Origin: an uncultured Saccharospirillaceae bacterium
Lineage (GTDB): Bacteria; Bacteroidota; Bacteroidia; Flavobacteriales_D; CAJJDF01
Reading direction: 5' to 3'
Assembly (NCBI GenBank): GCA_950054195.1
Contig: CATLPG010000019.1
Span: 1-50,196, forward strand
Length of the DNA: 50,196 nucleotides
Positions 25,954 through 34,986 of this stretch are shown here, in pieces; within the stretch, counting starts at the first letter, position 1, and every line of letters starts with the position of its first letter. The position numbers and the translations under genes were made by a program. The notes under the pieces were generated by a model. The model was not told the origin of the DNA and made no database searches. It saw only the letters and a program-made list of their open reading frames with translations.

Positions 25954-27870
25954 ATGAAAAAAATCATATTTTTGATGGCTTTTTGGGCTGTTTCTCTGTC
26001 GTATTATGGACAATCTCCTTATATAATCCCTGTTGTTTTTCATGTAATTCATGAAAATGGACCAGAAAATATAAGTGATGCTCAGATCTTGGATCAAATA
26101 CGTATTTTAAATAGAGATTACTCAAACCCAGATACGAATATCATTACTGATTCTTTTCGATCAATTGTAGCAGATTGTGATATTGAGTTTCGATTGGCAA
26201 CTAAAGATCCACAAGGAAATTGCACAAAAGGTATTACTCGACATTACAGTTTACTAACACAAACGGGAGATCACGCAGTAAAGTCAATTGTTCACTGGCC
26301 TCCAAGCATGTACTTAAATTTTTACATTGTTGAAAATGCAGCTGGTCTAGCTGGTCATGCACTATTGCCCAGACAAGCTGATTCTGTTGAAGCTTGGGAT
26401 GGTATTGTAATGACTCATTTATACACCGGAAGTATAGGAACATCAAGTGTTCAGCGTTCTGTGGTAGGGACACATGAAGTTGGACATTTTTTAGGATTGG
26501 AGCATGTGTGGGGAGGAAATAATGTACCTAATTTCCCTTACTTACAAGTTGGTCAGTCAACTAATTGTGGTACCGATGACGGAATAGGAGATACACCAAA
26601 TACCATTGGTAACGTTGTTTGTAACCTAACCCAAATGAACTGTGGTTCTTTAGATAATGTGCAAAACTTTATGGATTATTCTTATTGCGGAGCAATGTTT
26701 ACCGAAGGACAAAAAACAAGAATGCACCAAACCCTCAATAGTACAGTGGCAAATAGAAATAATTTATGGTCAGCCTCTAATTTAATTGCAACAGGTACTG
26801 ATGAATCATCTACTCAACTGTGTGAAGCAATTCAAATGGTTAGCAGCCAAGTTGTGTGTGCGAGTGACACCATTTTTCTACAAGATAATTCTTATCATTA
26901 TGTTGCTAGCAGGTATTGGGAAGCAGGACAAATTAACGATACAAGTTCTGTATTAGATTCATTACTTTTTGTAAGTCAAGATTCTTTGGCAATATGGCCT
27001 ACATTAACAGAAGGTGTATATGGCTTAGTACTTGTAGCTACTGATAGTATCAATGGGTATCAACGTTCAGATACGCTAAAAATAATTGTTTTGCCAGCTT
27101 CAGGCCCTGCAATTACCCTTAGTGAAGATGTAGAAAATTTAGATTTATGGAGTACTCCTGATTGGTTAGTTACAAAAGAAGGTTGGGAAGTAAATAACGC
27201 TGTAGGTTATTCTGGAAGTCATTCATTATATGTAAATAACTTTGATAATAATTTCCTAACCGAAATCCAATCAAGAAATATAGATTTATCAACAAGCTCA
27301 ACAGCAGAAGTCGCATTTAGATACGCCTACCAACAAAGAGAAGTAGGTTCATTTGACCGAATTAAGGTATATTTTAGTAACGATTGTGGAGATAGTTGGT
27401 CGTTGTTTTCAACAATGACGATAGGAAGTTTATTAACTAATTTCGATACGGATACCGTTCCATTTGTGCCAACACCACAAGATTGGTTACAAAAGCGAAT
27501 CAATATTCCTGTATCCTATTTAGTAGATAACTTTAGAGTCAAAATTGAATTTGAAGGTACTAGCCAAGGAAATAATGTTTATGTTGATGACATAAATATA
27601 GGAAACCCTGATGATATAGGACTGGAAGAACTATTATTAGAGAATATTGTTGTTTATCCAAATCCAATGCAGGATGAATTAAAAGTTTCTAACCTACCAA
27701 ATAAATCAGATCTTATTCTTTTTGATACAAAAGGGAGAGTGGTTTGGAATAGGTTAAATCTTAATCAAGATAATTATATTATTAGCACTCAGGGATTAAA
27801 AAGAGGTTATTATTATTTATCTGTTCGTCACAATACCCATCAAAAAGTAGTAAAGGTTAATAAACTATAA
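25954..27870 (+). CDS. Secreted M43-type zinc metalloprotease with T9SS type A C-terminal domain
   Basis: The start is taken at MKKIIFLMAFWAVSLSYYGQ (ATG at 25954), which gives a clean signal peptide; an earlier frame start at 25897 overlaps the SRPBCC gene. The mature protein begins with IIPVVFHVIHENG, typical of pappalysin-like M43B proteases. The zinc site is HEVGHFLGLEH (His174, Glu175, His178, His184) and the Met-turn follows near FMDYSYC. After the protease come a PKD-like segment, a jelly-roll-like domain (about 400-560), and a C-terminal sorting domain opening VVYPNPMQDELKVSN and ending in a basic strand. It should be exported by Sec, moved out by T9SS and probably released or surface-attached. 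Likely an extracellular nutrient-scavenging protease. Confidence 0.93.
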   Translation: MKKIIFLMAFWAVSLSYYGQSPYIIPVVFHVIHENGPENISDAQILDQIRILNRDYSNPDTNIITDSFRSIVADCDIEFRLATKDPQGNCTKGITRHYSLLTQTGDHAVKSIVHWPPSMYLNFYIVENAAGLAGHALLPRQADSVEAWDGIVMTHLYTGSIGTSSVQRSVVGTHEVGHFLGLEHVWGGNNVPNFPYLQVGQSTNCGTDDGIGDTPNTIGNVVCNLTQMNCGSLDNVQNFMDYSYCGAMFTEGQKTRMHQTLNSTVANRNNLWSASNLIATGTDESSTQLCEAIQMVSSQVVCASDTIFLQDNSYHYVASRYWEAGQINDTSSVLDSLLFVSQDSLAIWPTLTEGVYGLVLVATDSINGYQRSDTLKIIVLPASGPAITLSEDVENLDLWSTPDWLVTKEGWEVNNAVGYSGSHSLYVNNFDNNFLTEIQSRNIDLSTSSTAEVAFRYAYQQREVGSFDRIKVYFSNDCGDSWSLFSTMTIGSLLTNFDTDTVPFVPTPQDWLQKRINIPVSYLVDNFRVKIEFEGTSQGNNVYVDDINIGNPDDIGLEELLLENIVVYPNPMQDELKVSNLPNKSDLILFDTKGRVVWNRLNLNQDNYIISTQGLKRGYYYLSVRHNTHQKVVKVNKL

Positions 27871-27921
27871 ACCCCAACTTTTGAAATACTAGCCCTATTT
27901 AGTGAATGCTTACAAAATTCA

Positions 27922-27929
27922 TATCTTTA
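27922..27929 (+). promoter_or_regulatory. Candidate -7 element for yidC
   Basis: TATCTTTA, the same octamer as before ahcY, lies 19 bases upstream of the yidC start and matches TAnnTTTG except at the last base. No TTG is at the expected upstream distance. Confidence 0.3.
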
Positions 27930-27948
27930 CACCCCAAATTAATCATTA

Positions 27949-29916
27949 ATGGATAGAAATACCATCATAGGAATCGTTCTTCTCGTAGGAATCCTTATTA
28001 CGTTTAATGTAATTACTCAGCCTAGCGAAGAGGAAATTGCTCAACAACAAAAAGAACAAGCCATTCAAGATAGCATAGCTCAAATCGAGGCTAAAGTTGT
28101 AGAAGTTCCTGAAGAAAAAAAATCAATTACTTCAGTAGTTCCTGATAGCTTATTACAAGGAAAAGATTCAGTAGAGAAAGAAGCTTTTGCTTTAGCTTAT
28201 GTAGATAGCTTAAATAAGCAGAGACGCAATACTGCACTTGATATATTTGCTGTTTCAGGGGAAGGAGAGAACAAAGAGTATACGTTAGAAAACAAGAAAA
28301 TAAAAATTCATATTTCTAATAGGGGGGGATTTATATCTTCTGCTAAGCTTAAAGAGTATCAATCGTACGATAATTACATGATTGCTCGTGAACAAAAGAA
28401 AGATGGAGAAATTGATATCATCGAGCCTTTAGAATTATTTGATAAAGATTCTTCTATTCAGTTTTTAGATTTCTATTTGAAAAACTCAAAACAAATAAAG
28501 ACTTCAAGGCTATATTTTACACCTGTTAAGCAAACAAAATCTGAGTTAGTTTTAAGAGCAAATACTATTGATCCTAAAAAATATATTGAATACACCTATA
28601 GGCTAGGGGAAAATGGATATGATGTAAACTATAACATTGCTTTAGTTGGTTTACATGATGACGTAGATGGAAGAGACTTACAGTTAAAATGGTATGTTTC
28701 ATCTAAAGCTACCGAAAAGCTTACTTTGGGAGAATCTGCTAATCAAAGTAGAATGAGTAGTGTATTCTACAAGCCAAAAGAGCTAGATAGAGAGTATTTA
28801 ACAGAATTAATGCCTGATGCTAAAACAGCAGAAAACAATCTAGAATGGGTAGCCTTTAAACATTGTTATTTTTCTTCTGTAATCTTAAGTGATGAAGGAT
28901 TTGATAAAGGAAGCTTTTTAGCTTCTGTACCTTTAAAAACAAGCAATTATTCGGATTATTATGCGGCTCAACTAAATATGTCGCGTACATTGAATAGTAC
29001 AACCAATATTCCCTTAAAGTTTTACTTTGGACCAAACGACTATGAAACATTAGCTGTTTATGGGAATGAAATGGAAGATTTAATTGATTTAGGAATTACT
29101 CCTTTACGTCAAATAAACAAGTACCTAATCATGCCTGTTTTTAATTTATTCAATGGGTTTGGATGGAGTTTAGGTTTAGTGATATTTATTGTAACTATCA
29201 TGGTAAGGATACTTATTTTACCATTAACCTATAAGAGTTACAAGTCAAGTGCAAAAATGAAAGTACTTCGTCCAGAAATTCAAGAGATAAACGAAAAATT
29301 TAAGGATAAAGACCCAATGAAAAAGCAGCAAGAAACAATGGCTCTTTATCGTAAAACAGGGGTTAGTCCTATGGCAGGTTGTTTACCAGCATTAATTCAA
29401 ATGCCTTTGGTAATTGCGGTCTTTAGGTTTTTCCCATCCACGATTGATTTACGTCAAAAATCGTTTTTATGGGCAGAAGATTTATCAACCTACGAGTCGG
29501 TATATAATTTACCGTTTACGATTCCAGCTTATGGTTCGCATGTTAGTTTATTTACACTAATATTGGCTATAACAATGATTTTTTATACTAGAGTTAATAG
29601 TAGTCAGATGGCTATGCCACAACAGCAGGGAGCACCAAACATGAAAATAATCATGTACATGATGCCAGTTATGATGTTGTTTTTCTTTAATTCATACGCT
29701 TCTGGATTATCTTTTTACTACATCTGTGGTAACTTGATGATGTTGTTGATGATGTTCTTAATCAAAAAGTATATGGTAGATGAGAAAAAGATTCGTGCTG
29801 CTATTGAAGAGAACAAAAAGAAACCAAAGAAAAAGTCTAAATTTCAAGAACGAATGGATATGCTGGTTAAGCAGCAGCAAGCAAAACAAGCAGATCTAAA
29901 GAACAAGAAAAAATAA
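27949..29916 (+). CDS. yidC: Membrane protein insertase YidC
   Basis: YidC inserts proteins into the inner membrane alone or with SecYEG. The 655-residue protein has an N-terminal helix (about 4-21), a Glu/Lys-rich linker, a large periplasmic beta domain (about 95-370), and the conserved 5-helix core: FGWSLGLVIFIVTIMVRILILPLTYKSYKSSAKM with the hydrophilic-groove Arg, the cytoplasmic hairpin MKVLRPEIQEINEKFKD, then GCLPALIQMPLVIAVFRFFP. It ends in a Lys/Gln-rich tail (KKPKKKSKFQERMD), as in Bacteroidota YidC, which helps bind ribosomes. An ATP- and cofactor-free enzyme. Transcribed probably alone or with the following lipoprotein. Confidence 0.97.
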   Translation: MDRNTIIGIVLLVGILITFNVITQPSEEEIAQQQKEQAIQDSIAQIEAKVVEVPEEKKSITSVVPDSLLQGKDSVEKEAFALAYVDSLNKQRRNTALDIFAVSGEGENKEYTLENKKIKIHISNRGGFISSAKLKEYQSYDNYMIAREQKKDGEIDIIEPLELFDKDSSIQFLDFYLKNSKQIKTSRLYFTPVKQTKSELVLRANTIDPKKYIEYTYRLGENGYDVNYNIALVGLHDDVDGRDLQLKWYVSSKATEKLTLGESANQSRMSSVFYKPKELDREYLTELMPDAKTAENNLEWVAFKHCYFSSVILSDEGFDKGSFLASVPLKTSNYSDYYAAQLNMSRTLNSTTNIPLKFYFGPNDYETLAVYGNEMEDLIDLGITPLRQINKYLIMPVFNLFNGFGWSLGLVIFIVTIMVRILILPLTYKSYKSSAKMKVLRPEIQEINEKFKDKDPMKKQQETMALYRKTGVSPMAGCLPALIQMPLVIAVFRFFPSTIDLRQKSFLWAEDLSTYESVYNLPFTIPAYGSHVSLFTLILAITMIFYTRVNSSQMAMPQQQGAPNMKIIMYMMPVMMLFFFNSYASGLSFYYICGNLMMLLMMFLIKKYMVDEKKIRAAIEENKKKPKKKSKFQERMDMLVKQQQAKQADLKNKKK

Positions 29917-29926
29917 ACTGGTCTAG

Positions 29927-29964
29927 TTTTTGAAGTAGAGATATGAGTAATCTCACTTTCAAAA
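29927..29964 (+). other. Imperfect hairpin between yidC and the DUF6438 gene
   Basis: The arm TTTTGAAGTAGAGAT (29928-29942) pairs with ATCTCACTTTCAAAA (29950-29964) with two single-base bulges and a seven-base loop. There is no T tract after it, so it is not a good intrinsic terminator. It could be an RNA-stability or processing element. Confidence 0.35.
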
Positions 29965-29986
29965 GTGTTTAAAACGATTTAATCTT

Positions 29987-30544
29987 ATGAAAACAATCAT
30001 TTCAATTATCATAGCAAGTTCACTGTTAGTTTCGTGTAAGTCTAAAAAAGATGCTAAAGCAAAAGAGGAAACTAAAACAGAAAATACTACAGTTGCCAAC
30101 ACAAACAATAATGAAAATACCACCAACTCATCTGATCAAGGAAGAAGAGCAGGTTTAGTTGTTAGCATAGAGAAAACTCCTTGTTTTGGAAAGTGTAAGG
30201 TATATAAAGCCGAAATATTTAGTAATGGAGCAGTAACGTTTTATGGTGAGCAAAACGTGAAAAATATTGGTAAATTTTATGGTACAATTTCCTACGATCA
30301 AGTAAAGGAAATTTGGAAAAAAGCAGATGAAATAAATTACATGAAACTCAAAAGTGAGTATGATGATAAAATGGTAACTGATTTGCCTACAACCATTACT
30401 ACCTTGCGCCCAGAAAACGAAAATAAAGCTAAAACAATTAGAGTTCGTTACAGAGCACCAGAGGAATTATATGATTTTCAGCAATACATTCATCAATTAG
30501 TAATGGATGTGCAATATACAAAAGCTCCAGAAGGAGATGAGTAA
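29987..30544 (+). CDS. Lipoprotein with a DUF6438-like domain
   Basis: A 185-residue lipoprotein: signal IISIIIASSLLVSCKSKK (lipid Cys at 17), a 40-residue Lys/Thr/Asn linker, then a conserved domain of about 110 residues. The domain starts VVSIEKTPCFGKCKVYKAEIFSNGAVTFYG, continues GTISYDQVKEIWKKADEINY and ends with VTDLPTTITT and a C-terminal helix. The CFGKC pair of cysteines and this order match DUF6438, a Bacteroidota family of unknown role. The cysteines probably form a disulfide or bind a metal. It follows yidC by 70 bases and converges on the hydrolase gene. Confidence 0.75.
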   Translation: MKTIISIIIASSLLVSCKSKKDAKAKEETKTENTTVANTNNNENTTNSSDQGRRAGLVVSIEKTPCFGKCKVYKAEIFSNGAVTFYGEQNVKNIGKFYGTISYDQVKEIWKKADEINYMKLKSEYDDKMVTDLPTTITTLRPENENKAKTIRVRYRAPEELYDFQQYIHQLVMDVQYTKAPEGDE

Positions 30545-30546
30545 GT

Positions 30547-31479
30547 TTAATTGTTCTCGTCTTCATCAAACTTATTCAACCAATCCAATGCTATAGGGTA
30601 AACATCTTCCTCTGCTAACTTGTGAGTTAAGATGTTGATATGATTGTAATCATGAAGATTCCCATAGTTTTTACCAACTATAGAAAACTCTATGTCTTTG
30701 TGTTTACCTACTTCAGCAATTAATTTTTCTACATCTACTGGATTTCCCAATATTTTATCTTTAATCCCTGTTAGGTGCAGAGTAGGAGGCATTTCGGTAT
30801 GCTTAAAGGCTTCATGATAATCAAATTGATCCTCTCTTGAAATCCATTTTTTTGTATAAACCCATTGGTTCATTCCTAAAAACACATGTTTTGGTTCATA
30901 TTCACTACCTACAACTCCTTTTTTGAACTTTGTGTAGCCATAAGCGGTATTTAAAAGCTTTCCTCCAATATTCCAGACTAAATCAAGATGGATTAACCGT
31001 TTAGGGGAAAAAACAGAAACTCTTCTTTTAGAACCAAACATAACAAACGATTTAAAATCATTCGAATGTCCTAAACGACCTACTAATGAATAAAGCCAAA
31101 CACCTCCCCAAGAATGAGCAACGGCATGTAGCTTATTATGCCCAGTTTTATTTTTTATAAACGAGATGCAAGAAGGAATATCTATAGTTATTGCATCTTT
31201 TTGTGTTTGATTTAGGTGTTTGTCAATTTTAGGGAAACTTTCTCCTTTACCTCTCATATCAACAATAAATACATCGTAACCATGCCTAGCTAAGTAAGGA
31301 CCAATGCCTCTTTTATTCTTTGAATAAAAAATTTTACCATCTTCAATAGCACCATGTATCATCATTACAGGTGTGCCTCCAGAGGAAGTATGAAACCGAT
31401 GAATCGCTAACGTATCCCTATCGTTAACTTGTAAAAGATGTTTTTCGTAAGTTAATTTATTGTCTTGTCCAGGCATCAA
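30547..31479 (-). CDS. Alpha/beta-hydrolase fold protein
   Basis: A 310-residue protein with the classic hydrolase order: oxyanion block MMIHGAIEDG near 39-48, nucleophile elbow AHSWGG (Ser123), an acid in the TGIKDKILGN region, and a likely catalytic His in NLHDYNHINIL. It has no signal peptide, so it probably acts in the cytosol. The SWGG elbow departs from the common G-x-S-x-G only at the first position. Substrate unknown: esterase, lipase or peptidase are possible. The start overlaps the end of the M61 peptidase gene by 23 bases (20 if the second Met is used), which suggests translational coupling. Confidence 0.85.
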   Translation of the reverse strand: MMPGQDNKLTYEKHLLQVNDRDTLAIHRFHTSSGGTPVMMIHGAIEDGKIFYSKNKRGIGPYLARHGYDVFIVDMRGKGESFPKIDKHLNQTQKDAITIDIPSCISFIKNKTGHNKLHAVAHSWGGVWLYSLVGRLGHSNDFKSFVMFGSKRRVSVFSPKRLIHLDLVWNIGGKLLNTAYGYTKFKKGVVGSEYEPKHVFLGMNQWVYTKKWISREDQFDYHEAFKHTEMPPTLHLTGIKDKILGNPVDVEKLIAEVGKHKDIEFSIVGKNYGNLHDYNHINILTHKLAEEDVYPIALDWLNKFDEDENN

Positions 31480-33262
31480 AATTAGTTTGCTGTTGCTTGG
31501 TTAGTTTTTCCATTTTTTCAATAGAAATAAGTGTTCTTTTTCTAGCGTCTAATTTTACAGGAATGGATCGTTTTACACCATCACGTAACAATTCAACAGT
31601 AACAGTTTCTCCCACTTTATATTTAGCTAAAATCTCAGAAACATTATTTTTTACTATCTCGTCCCCAATTTTAACGATATAGTCATTTACATTAAGTCCA
31701 CTTTCATAGGCAGTTCCTCCTTGAGTCATTCTAGCAATTACATTACCTCTTAAACTAGCATCTAATTCTGGACTTTCCGTAGCGAAAGCAGTTTCTGTAA
31801 AATTTAAACCTATAGGAGCGAAATAATCTGAATAATTGGGCTTACCTGGTTCAAAAACATATTGCTCAAAAAAGCTATCCATTGACTTTTCCGCTATGTT
31901 CTCAACTGCTTTTTGAAACTCTTCATCAGTAAAACCTCTTTTCTTTTTTACTGCATATTCTTTATATAAGTATTGCATAAGATTGTCCAAGTTTCTCTTA
32001 CCATTAGTAGAATTAATGATTTCAAAATCAATAAGCTGAGCTAAGGTTGCTCCTTTAGAATAATAAGAAATAGTAGTGTTCGCAATATTTTCATGCGGAC
32101 GATAAGCTTTGATCCAAGCATCGAAACTCGCTTCGGTAGCACTCTGTACACGATTTCCTGGTGAATTTTCTACATAACTAAACTTCCCATTTAATGTTTT
32201 AATCATTTCTTCATCAGTGTAAAAACCGGCATCTCTTAATATGATGCTTTCATAGTAGCTAGTGAAGCCTTCCATTACCCATAACAAGTGTGTATAATTC
32301 TCTTTTTCATAATCAAACGGACCCAGAGCTTCAGGTCTTATTCGTTTAACGTTCCATAAATGGAAGTACTCATGTGCTACTAAGCTTAAAAAACCTTTGT
32401 AGTTTTCATCGTAAGTTTCTCTGCCAACTTGTAATGTTGTAGAATTGTGATGCTCTAAACCACCACTACCAACAGTGAGGTTATGAATAATAAACGTGTA
32501 ATCTTTATTTGGGTTTTCACCAAACACTGCAGTAGAAGATTCACACACCTTTTTCATATCCATTTTTAACTGCTCAACATCATAATTAGCATCTCCATAT
32601 ATTGCTACATGATGAGGAATACCATTAACCGAAAAATCAAAGGTTTCTTGATTCCCAATTTCTATAGGGCAATCAACTAAATAGTCATAATTCGTGAAGG
32701 TGTAAGTAAAATCTTCCTTTTTCTGTAGGCTAGTAGTAACCTTTTTAAAGTTTTCATGAGGAACAACAGTTAGTGTGCCAGATTTTTGCATGAGATCATC
32801 TACATACATAAACACACTTGTTCCGTTAAAATAAGCATGTGAATCATCAACAAAACTAGTTCTCACAGATAACTCAAAACAATAAACACTGTAGGAAACC
32901 TTAATATCTTTAGCATTATTCGTGTAAACCCTCCATATATTTTTAGCTATTTTGTCAGTCTTTAAGTCTTTATTATCTCCTTGAGCTTTAAAATTCTCAA
33001 CAAAACGAGGAAATTCCCTAATCAGATATGAACCAGGAGCCCAAACAGGCATTTTAACATCAATATACTCTTTACTGTAATTGTTGATTTCGTAAACCAC
33101 ATCAGCGAAGTGTGTTTCTGGTCTAGGTGTTGAAATAGTATAATTTATTTGAGCGTTTTTTGCTTCAACTGAAAGAGGTTCAGAGTAAACATAAATGTCG
33201 TTTTGCGTTTTGCAAGATACAATTGATAAAACCGATAGTAGAAAAAAGATGTATTTCGTCAT
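31457..33262 (-). CDS. M61 family aminopeptidase with PDZ domain
   Basis: A 601-residue protein of the M61 glycyl aminopeptidase family. Residues 1-17 form a lipoprotein-type signal (FLLSVLSIVSCKTQ). An N-terminal beta domain (about 30-200) is followed by the zinc site HEYFHLWN (His297, Glu298, His301) with the third ligand region WVMEGFTSYYE (Glu331). Residues 500-585 hold a PDZ domain (GNVIARMTQGGTAYESGLNVNDYIVKIGDE). It probably sits on the periplasmic side of an envelope membrane and trims peptides. It is 12 bases after the Nramp-like gene and overlaps the hydrolase gene, forming a three-gene unit. Confidence 0.94.
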   Translation of the reverse strand: MTKYIFFLLSVLSIVSCKTQNDIYVYSEPLSVEAKNAQINYTISTPRPETHFADVVYEINNYSKEYIDVKMPVWAPGSYLIREFPRFVENFKAQGDNKDLKTDKIAKNIWRVYTNNAKDIKVSYSVYCFELSVRTSFVDDSHAYFNGTSVFMYVDDLMQKSGTLTVVPHENFKKVTTSLQKKEDFTYTFTNYDYLVDCPIEIGNQETFDFSVNGIPHHVAIYGDANYDVEQLKMDMKKVCESSTAVFGENPNKDYTFIIHNLTVGSGGLEHHNSTTLQVGRETYDENYKGFLSLVAHEYFHLWNVKRIRPEALGPFDYEKENYTHLLWVMEGFTSYYESIILRDAGFYTDEEMIKTLNGKFSYVENSPGNRVQSATEASFDAWIKAYRPHENIANTTISYYSKGATLAQLIDFEIINSTNGKRNLDNLMQYLYKEYAVKKKRGFTDEEFQKAVENIAEKSMDSFFEQYVFEPGKPNYSDYFAPIGLNFTETAFATESPELDASLRGNVIARMTQGGTAYESGLNVNDYIVKIGDEIVKNNVSEILAKYKVGETVTVELLRDGVKRSIPVKLDARKRTLISIEKMEKLTKQQQTNFDAWTRQ

Positions 33263-33274
33263 TAAATGAATTTT

Positions 33275-34468
33275 TTACAATAGATAATAAATATAATACA
33301 AAGCAAAGCCAACTAAAAATATACTTCCAGTCCATGATACAATTTTAGTAATTGTTGAGGGATAATATTTCTTAGGAAAATCAGTTCGGTAAATAACGAG
33401 ATGGTTCATAATTGCTAATACGGGAGCTGATACAAAAGAAATAGCTGTTGCTACTTTAATCATTTGTCCCATGTTACTAATAAATAACCCAATAATTACT
33501 AATGCTCCAGTAGCTATTATAAAGATCCACAACCAATAAGTATTTTTTTCTTTCGATAATTTCGAAAGTGTACGTGGAAAAGCATCAAAGCAAGTTAAAG
33601 TTGTACTAAACATAGTGGCTAAAGCACAAAAAGCAATAATGGGGTAGGACCAAGAGCCTATATTTTCAGTGAAAATAGAAATAACTTGTTGTGAAAAAAC
33701 AACGCCACTACTTGATAAGTTTTCATTGGTGCCAAAAAAGACAAAGGCTCCTAAAGCTAAAAATAGACAAGCTAATAGAGCAGTACCCCAATAACCAATA
33801 TGAAAATCAAATAAACTCTCTTTTAAACTACGTTTAACTAATTTTTGTTTTTCGGTGGTCCAAACCGAGTTCCAAACAGCAATATCAAATGGAGCAGGCA
33901 TCCACCCAACCAAACCAACTAAAAAAATAATATCTAAAGAATTAGTCATTGAGAAGTCACCAAAAAGAGGTCTGCTTTCAAAAGAACCAACAGCACTAAT
34001 TAAAGAAATAATAAGAGTAATACTAAGTAATATCACTACCCATTTCACTAACCGATCCAGCAATTGATACTGACCAATAAATAAAATAATTACACAAATA
34101 AATAAGATGATGAAAGACCACCAAAAAGGAGTTAACTCAGCTCCAAAGATGTATTGAAATAATCCCGCAGTTACCATCGTTACAGCTGCTACCACTGTAA
34201 ACATAGTAGAAACAGTAACTAAAACAAACACAGGGATTCCCCATTTACCTAACTTTTTATACCCATCAAGTAAACTGTTTCCTGTAACTTGAGCATACCT
34301 AACCCCGAATTCAAAAAATGGATATTTTAAAAGGTTGGTTATTAATACAATTCCAATTAAAGTTAGTCCGTAAGTAGCACCAGCTTTAGTCGATTGAACT
34401 AAATGAGAAACTCCAATAGCAGCACCAGCATACAATAATCCAGGACCAAGTTTGCGAAATAAATTCAT
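33275..34468 (-). CDS. Nramp-related divalent-metal transporter, atypical metal site
   Basis: A 397-residue protein with eleven membrane helices in the Nramp (SLC11) fold. It opens LFRKLGPGLLYAGAAIGVSHL, where classic manganese/iron Nramp proteins have the DPGN motif that binds metal. Helix six reads VGWMPAPFDIAVWNSVW, without the Met-Pro-His of classical members. Both changes alter the metal-binding site, so the transported ion may not be Mn or Fe; a Mg-type or other substrate as in Nramp-related transporters is conceivable. The rest (TKAGATYGLTLIG, EFGVRYAQVTGNSL) is clearly Nramp-like. The gene is divergent from a FecCD-type import locus by 23 bases and heads the M61/hydrolase unit. Confidence 0.85.
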   Translation of the reverse strand: MNLFRKLGPGLLYAGAAIGVSHLVQSTKAGATYGLTLIGIVLITNLLKYPFFEFGVRYAQVTGNSLLDGYKKLGKWGIPVFVLVTVSTMFTVVAAVTMVTAGLFQYIFGAELTPFWWSFIILFICVIILFIGQYQLLDRLVKWVVILLSITLIISLISAVGSFESRPLFGDFSMTNSLDIIFLVGLVGWMPAPFDIAVWNSVWTTEKQKLVKRSLKESLFDFHIGYWGTALLACLFLALGAFVFFGTNENLSSSGVVFSQQVISIFTENIGSWSYPIIAFCALATMFSTTLTCFDAFPRTLSKLSKEKNTYWLWIFIIATGALVIIGLFISNMGQMIKVATAISFVSAPVLAIMNHLVIYRTDFPKKYYPSTITKIVSWTGSIFLVGFALYYIYYLL

Positions 34469-34491
34469 ACTTTTGTGTTGAAGCTAGAAGC

Positions 34492-34986
34492 ATGAAAATA
34501 GGTATATTATCAGACACACATGGTTATTTAGACGATAAAATATTCGACTACTTTAAAGATTGCGATGAAATTTGGCATGCAGGAGATATTGGAGATATCG
34601 CTGTAACAGATAAAATTAAAGCCTTTAAAAAGCTTCGAGCTGTGCACGGAAACATTGATGGTGGAGAAATTCGAAAGGAATTTAAAGAAACCATCCGTTT
34701 TACATTAGGAGGGGTTCATTTTTTAATGACACATATAGGAGGAAAACCTTATGTGTATTCTAAAAACATTAAAGATGAAATCACAAATAATCCCCCAGAT
34801 GTATTTATTTGTGGACATTCTCATATACTTAAAGTGCAATATGATAAGCGGATAAATACACTTTATATTAATCCTGGAGCCTGCGGAAAACACGGTTTTC
34901 ATAAAGTAAGAACCATTATTCGGCTAGAAATTAAAAACAGGAGACTGGAAAATATGGAAGTCATAGAGTTAGGTAAAAGAGCTTAA
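34492..34986 (+). CDS. YfcE/MJ0936-like metallophosphodiesterase
   Basis: A 164-residue calcineurin-like phosphoesterase. The two-metal motifs are all present: SDTHGYL (Asp8, His10), HAGDIGD, VHGNID, then THIGG and GHSHILKV. Small enzymes of this family hydrolyse phosphodiesters and some are tied to signalling or RNA turnover; the natural substrate is unknown. The stop codon is directly followed by the GTG start of the FecCD permease gene, so the two are very likely one operon. Confidence 0.93.
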   Translation: MKIGILSDTHGYLDDKIFDYFKDCDEIWHAGDIGDIAVTDKIKAFKKLRAVHGNIDGGEIRKEFKETIRFTLGGVHFLMTHIGGKPYVYSKNIKDEITNNPPDVFICGHSHILKVQYDKRINTLYINPGACGKHGFHKVRTIIRLEIKNRRLENMEVIELGKRA

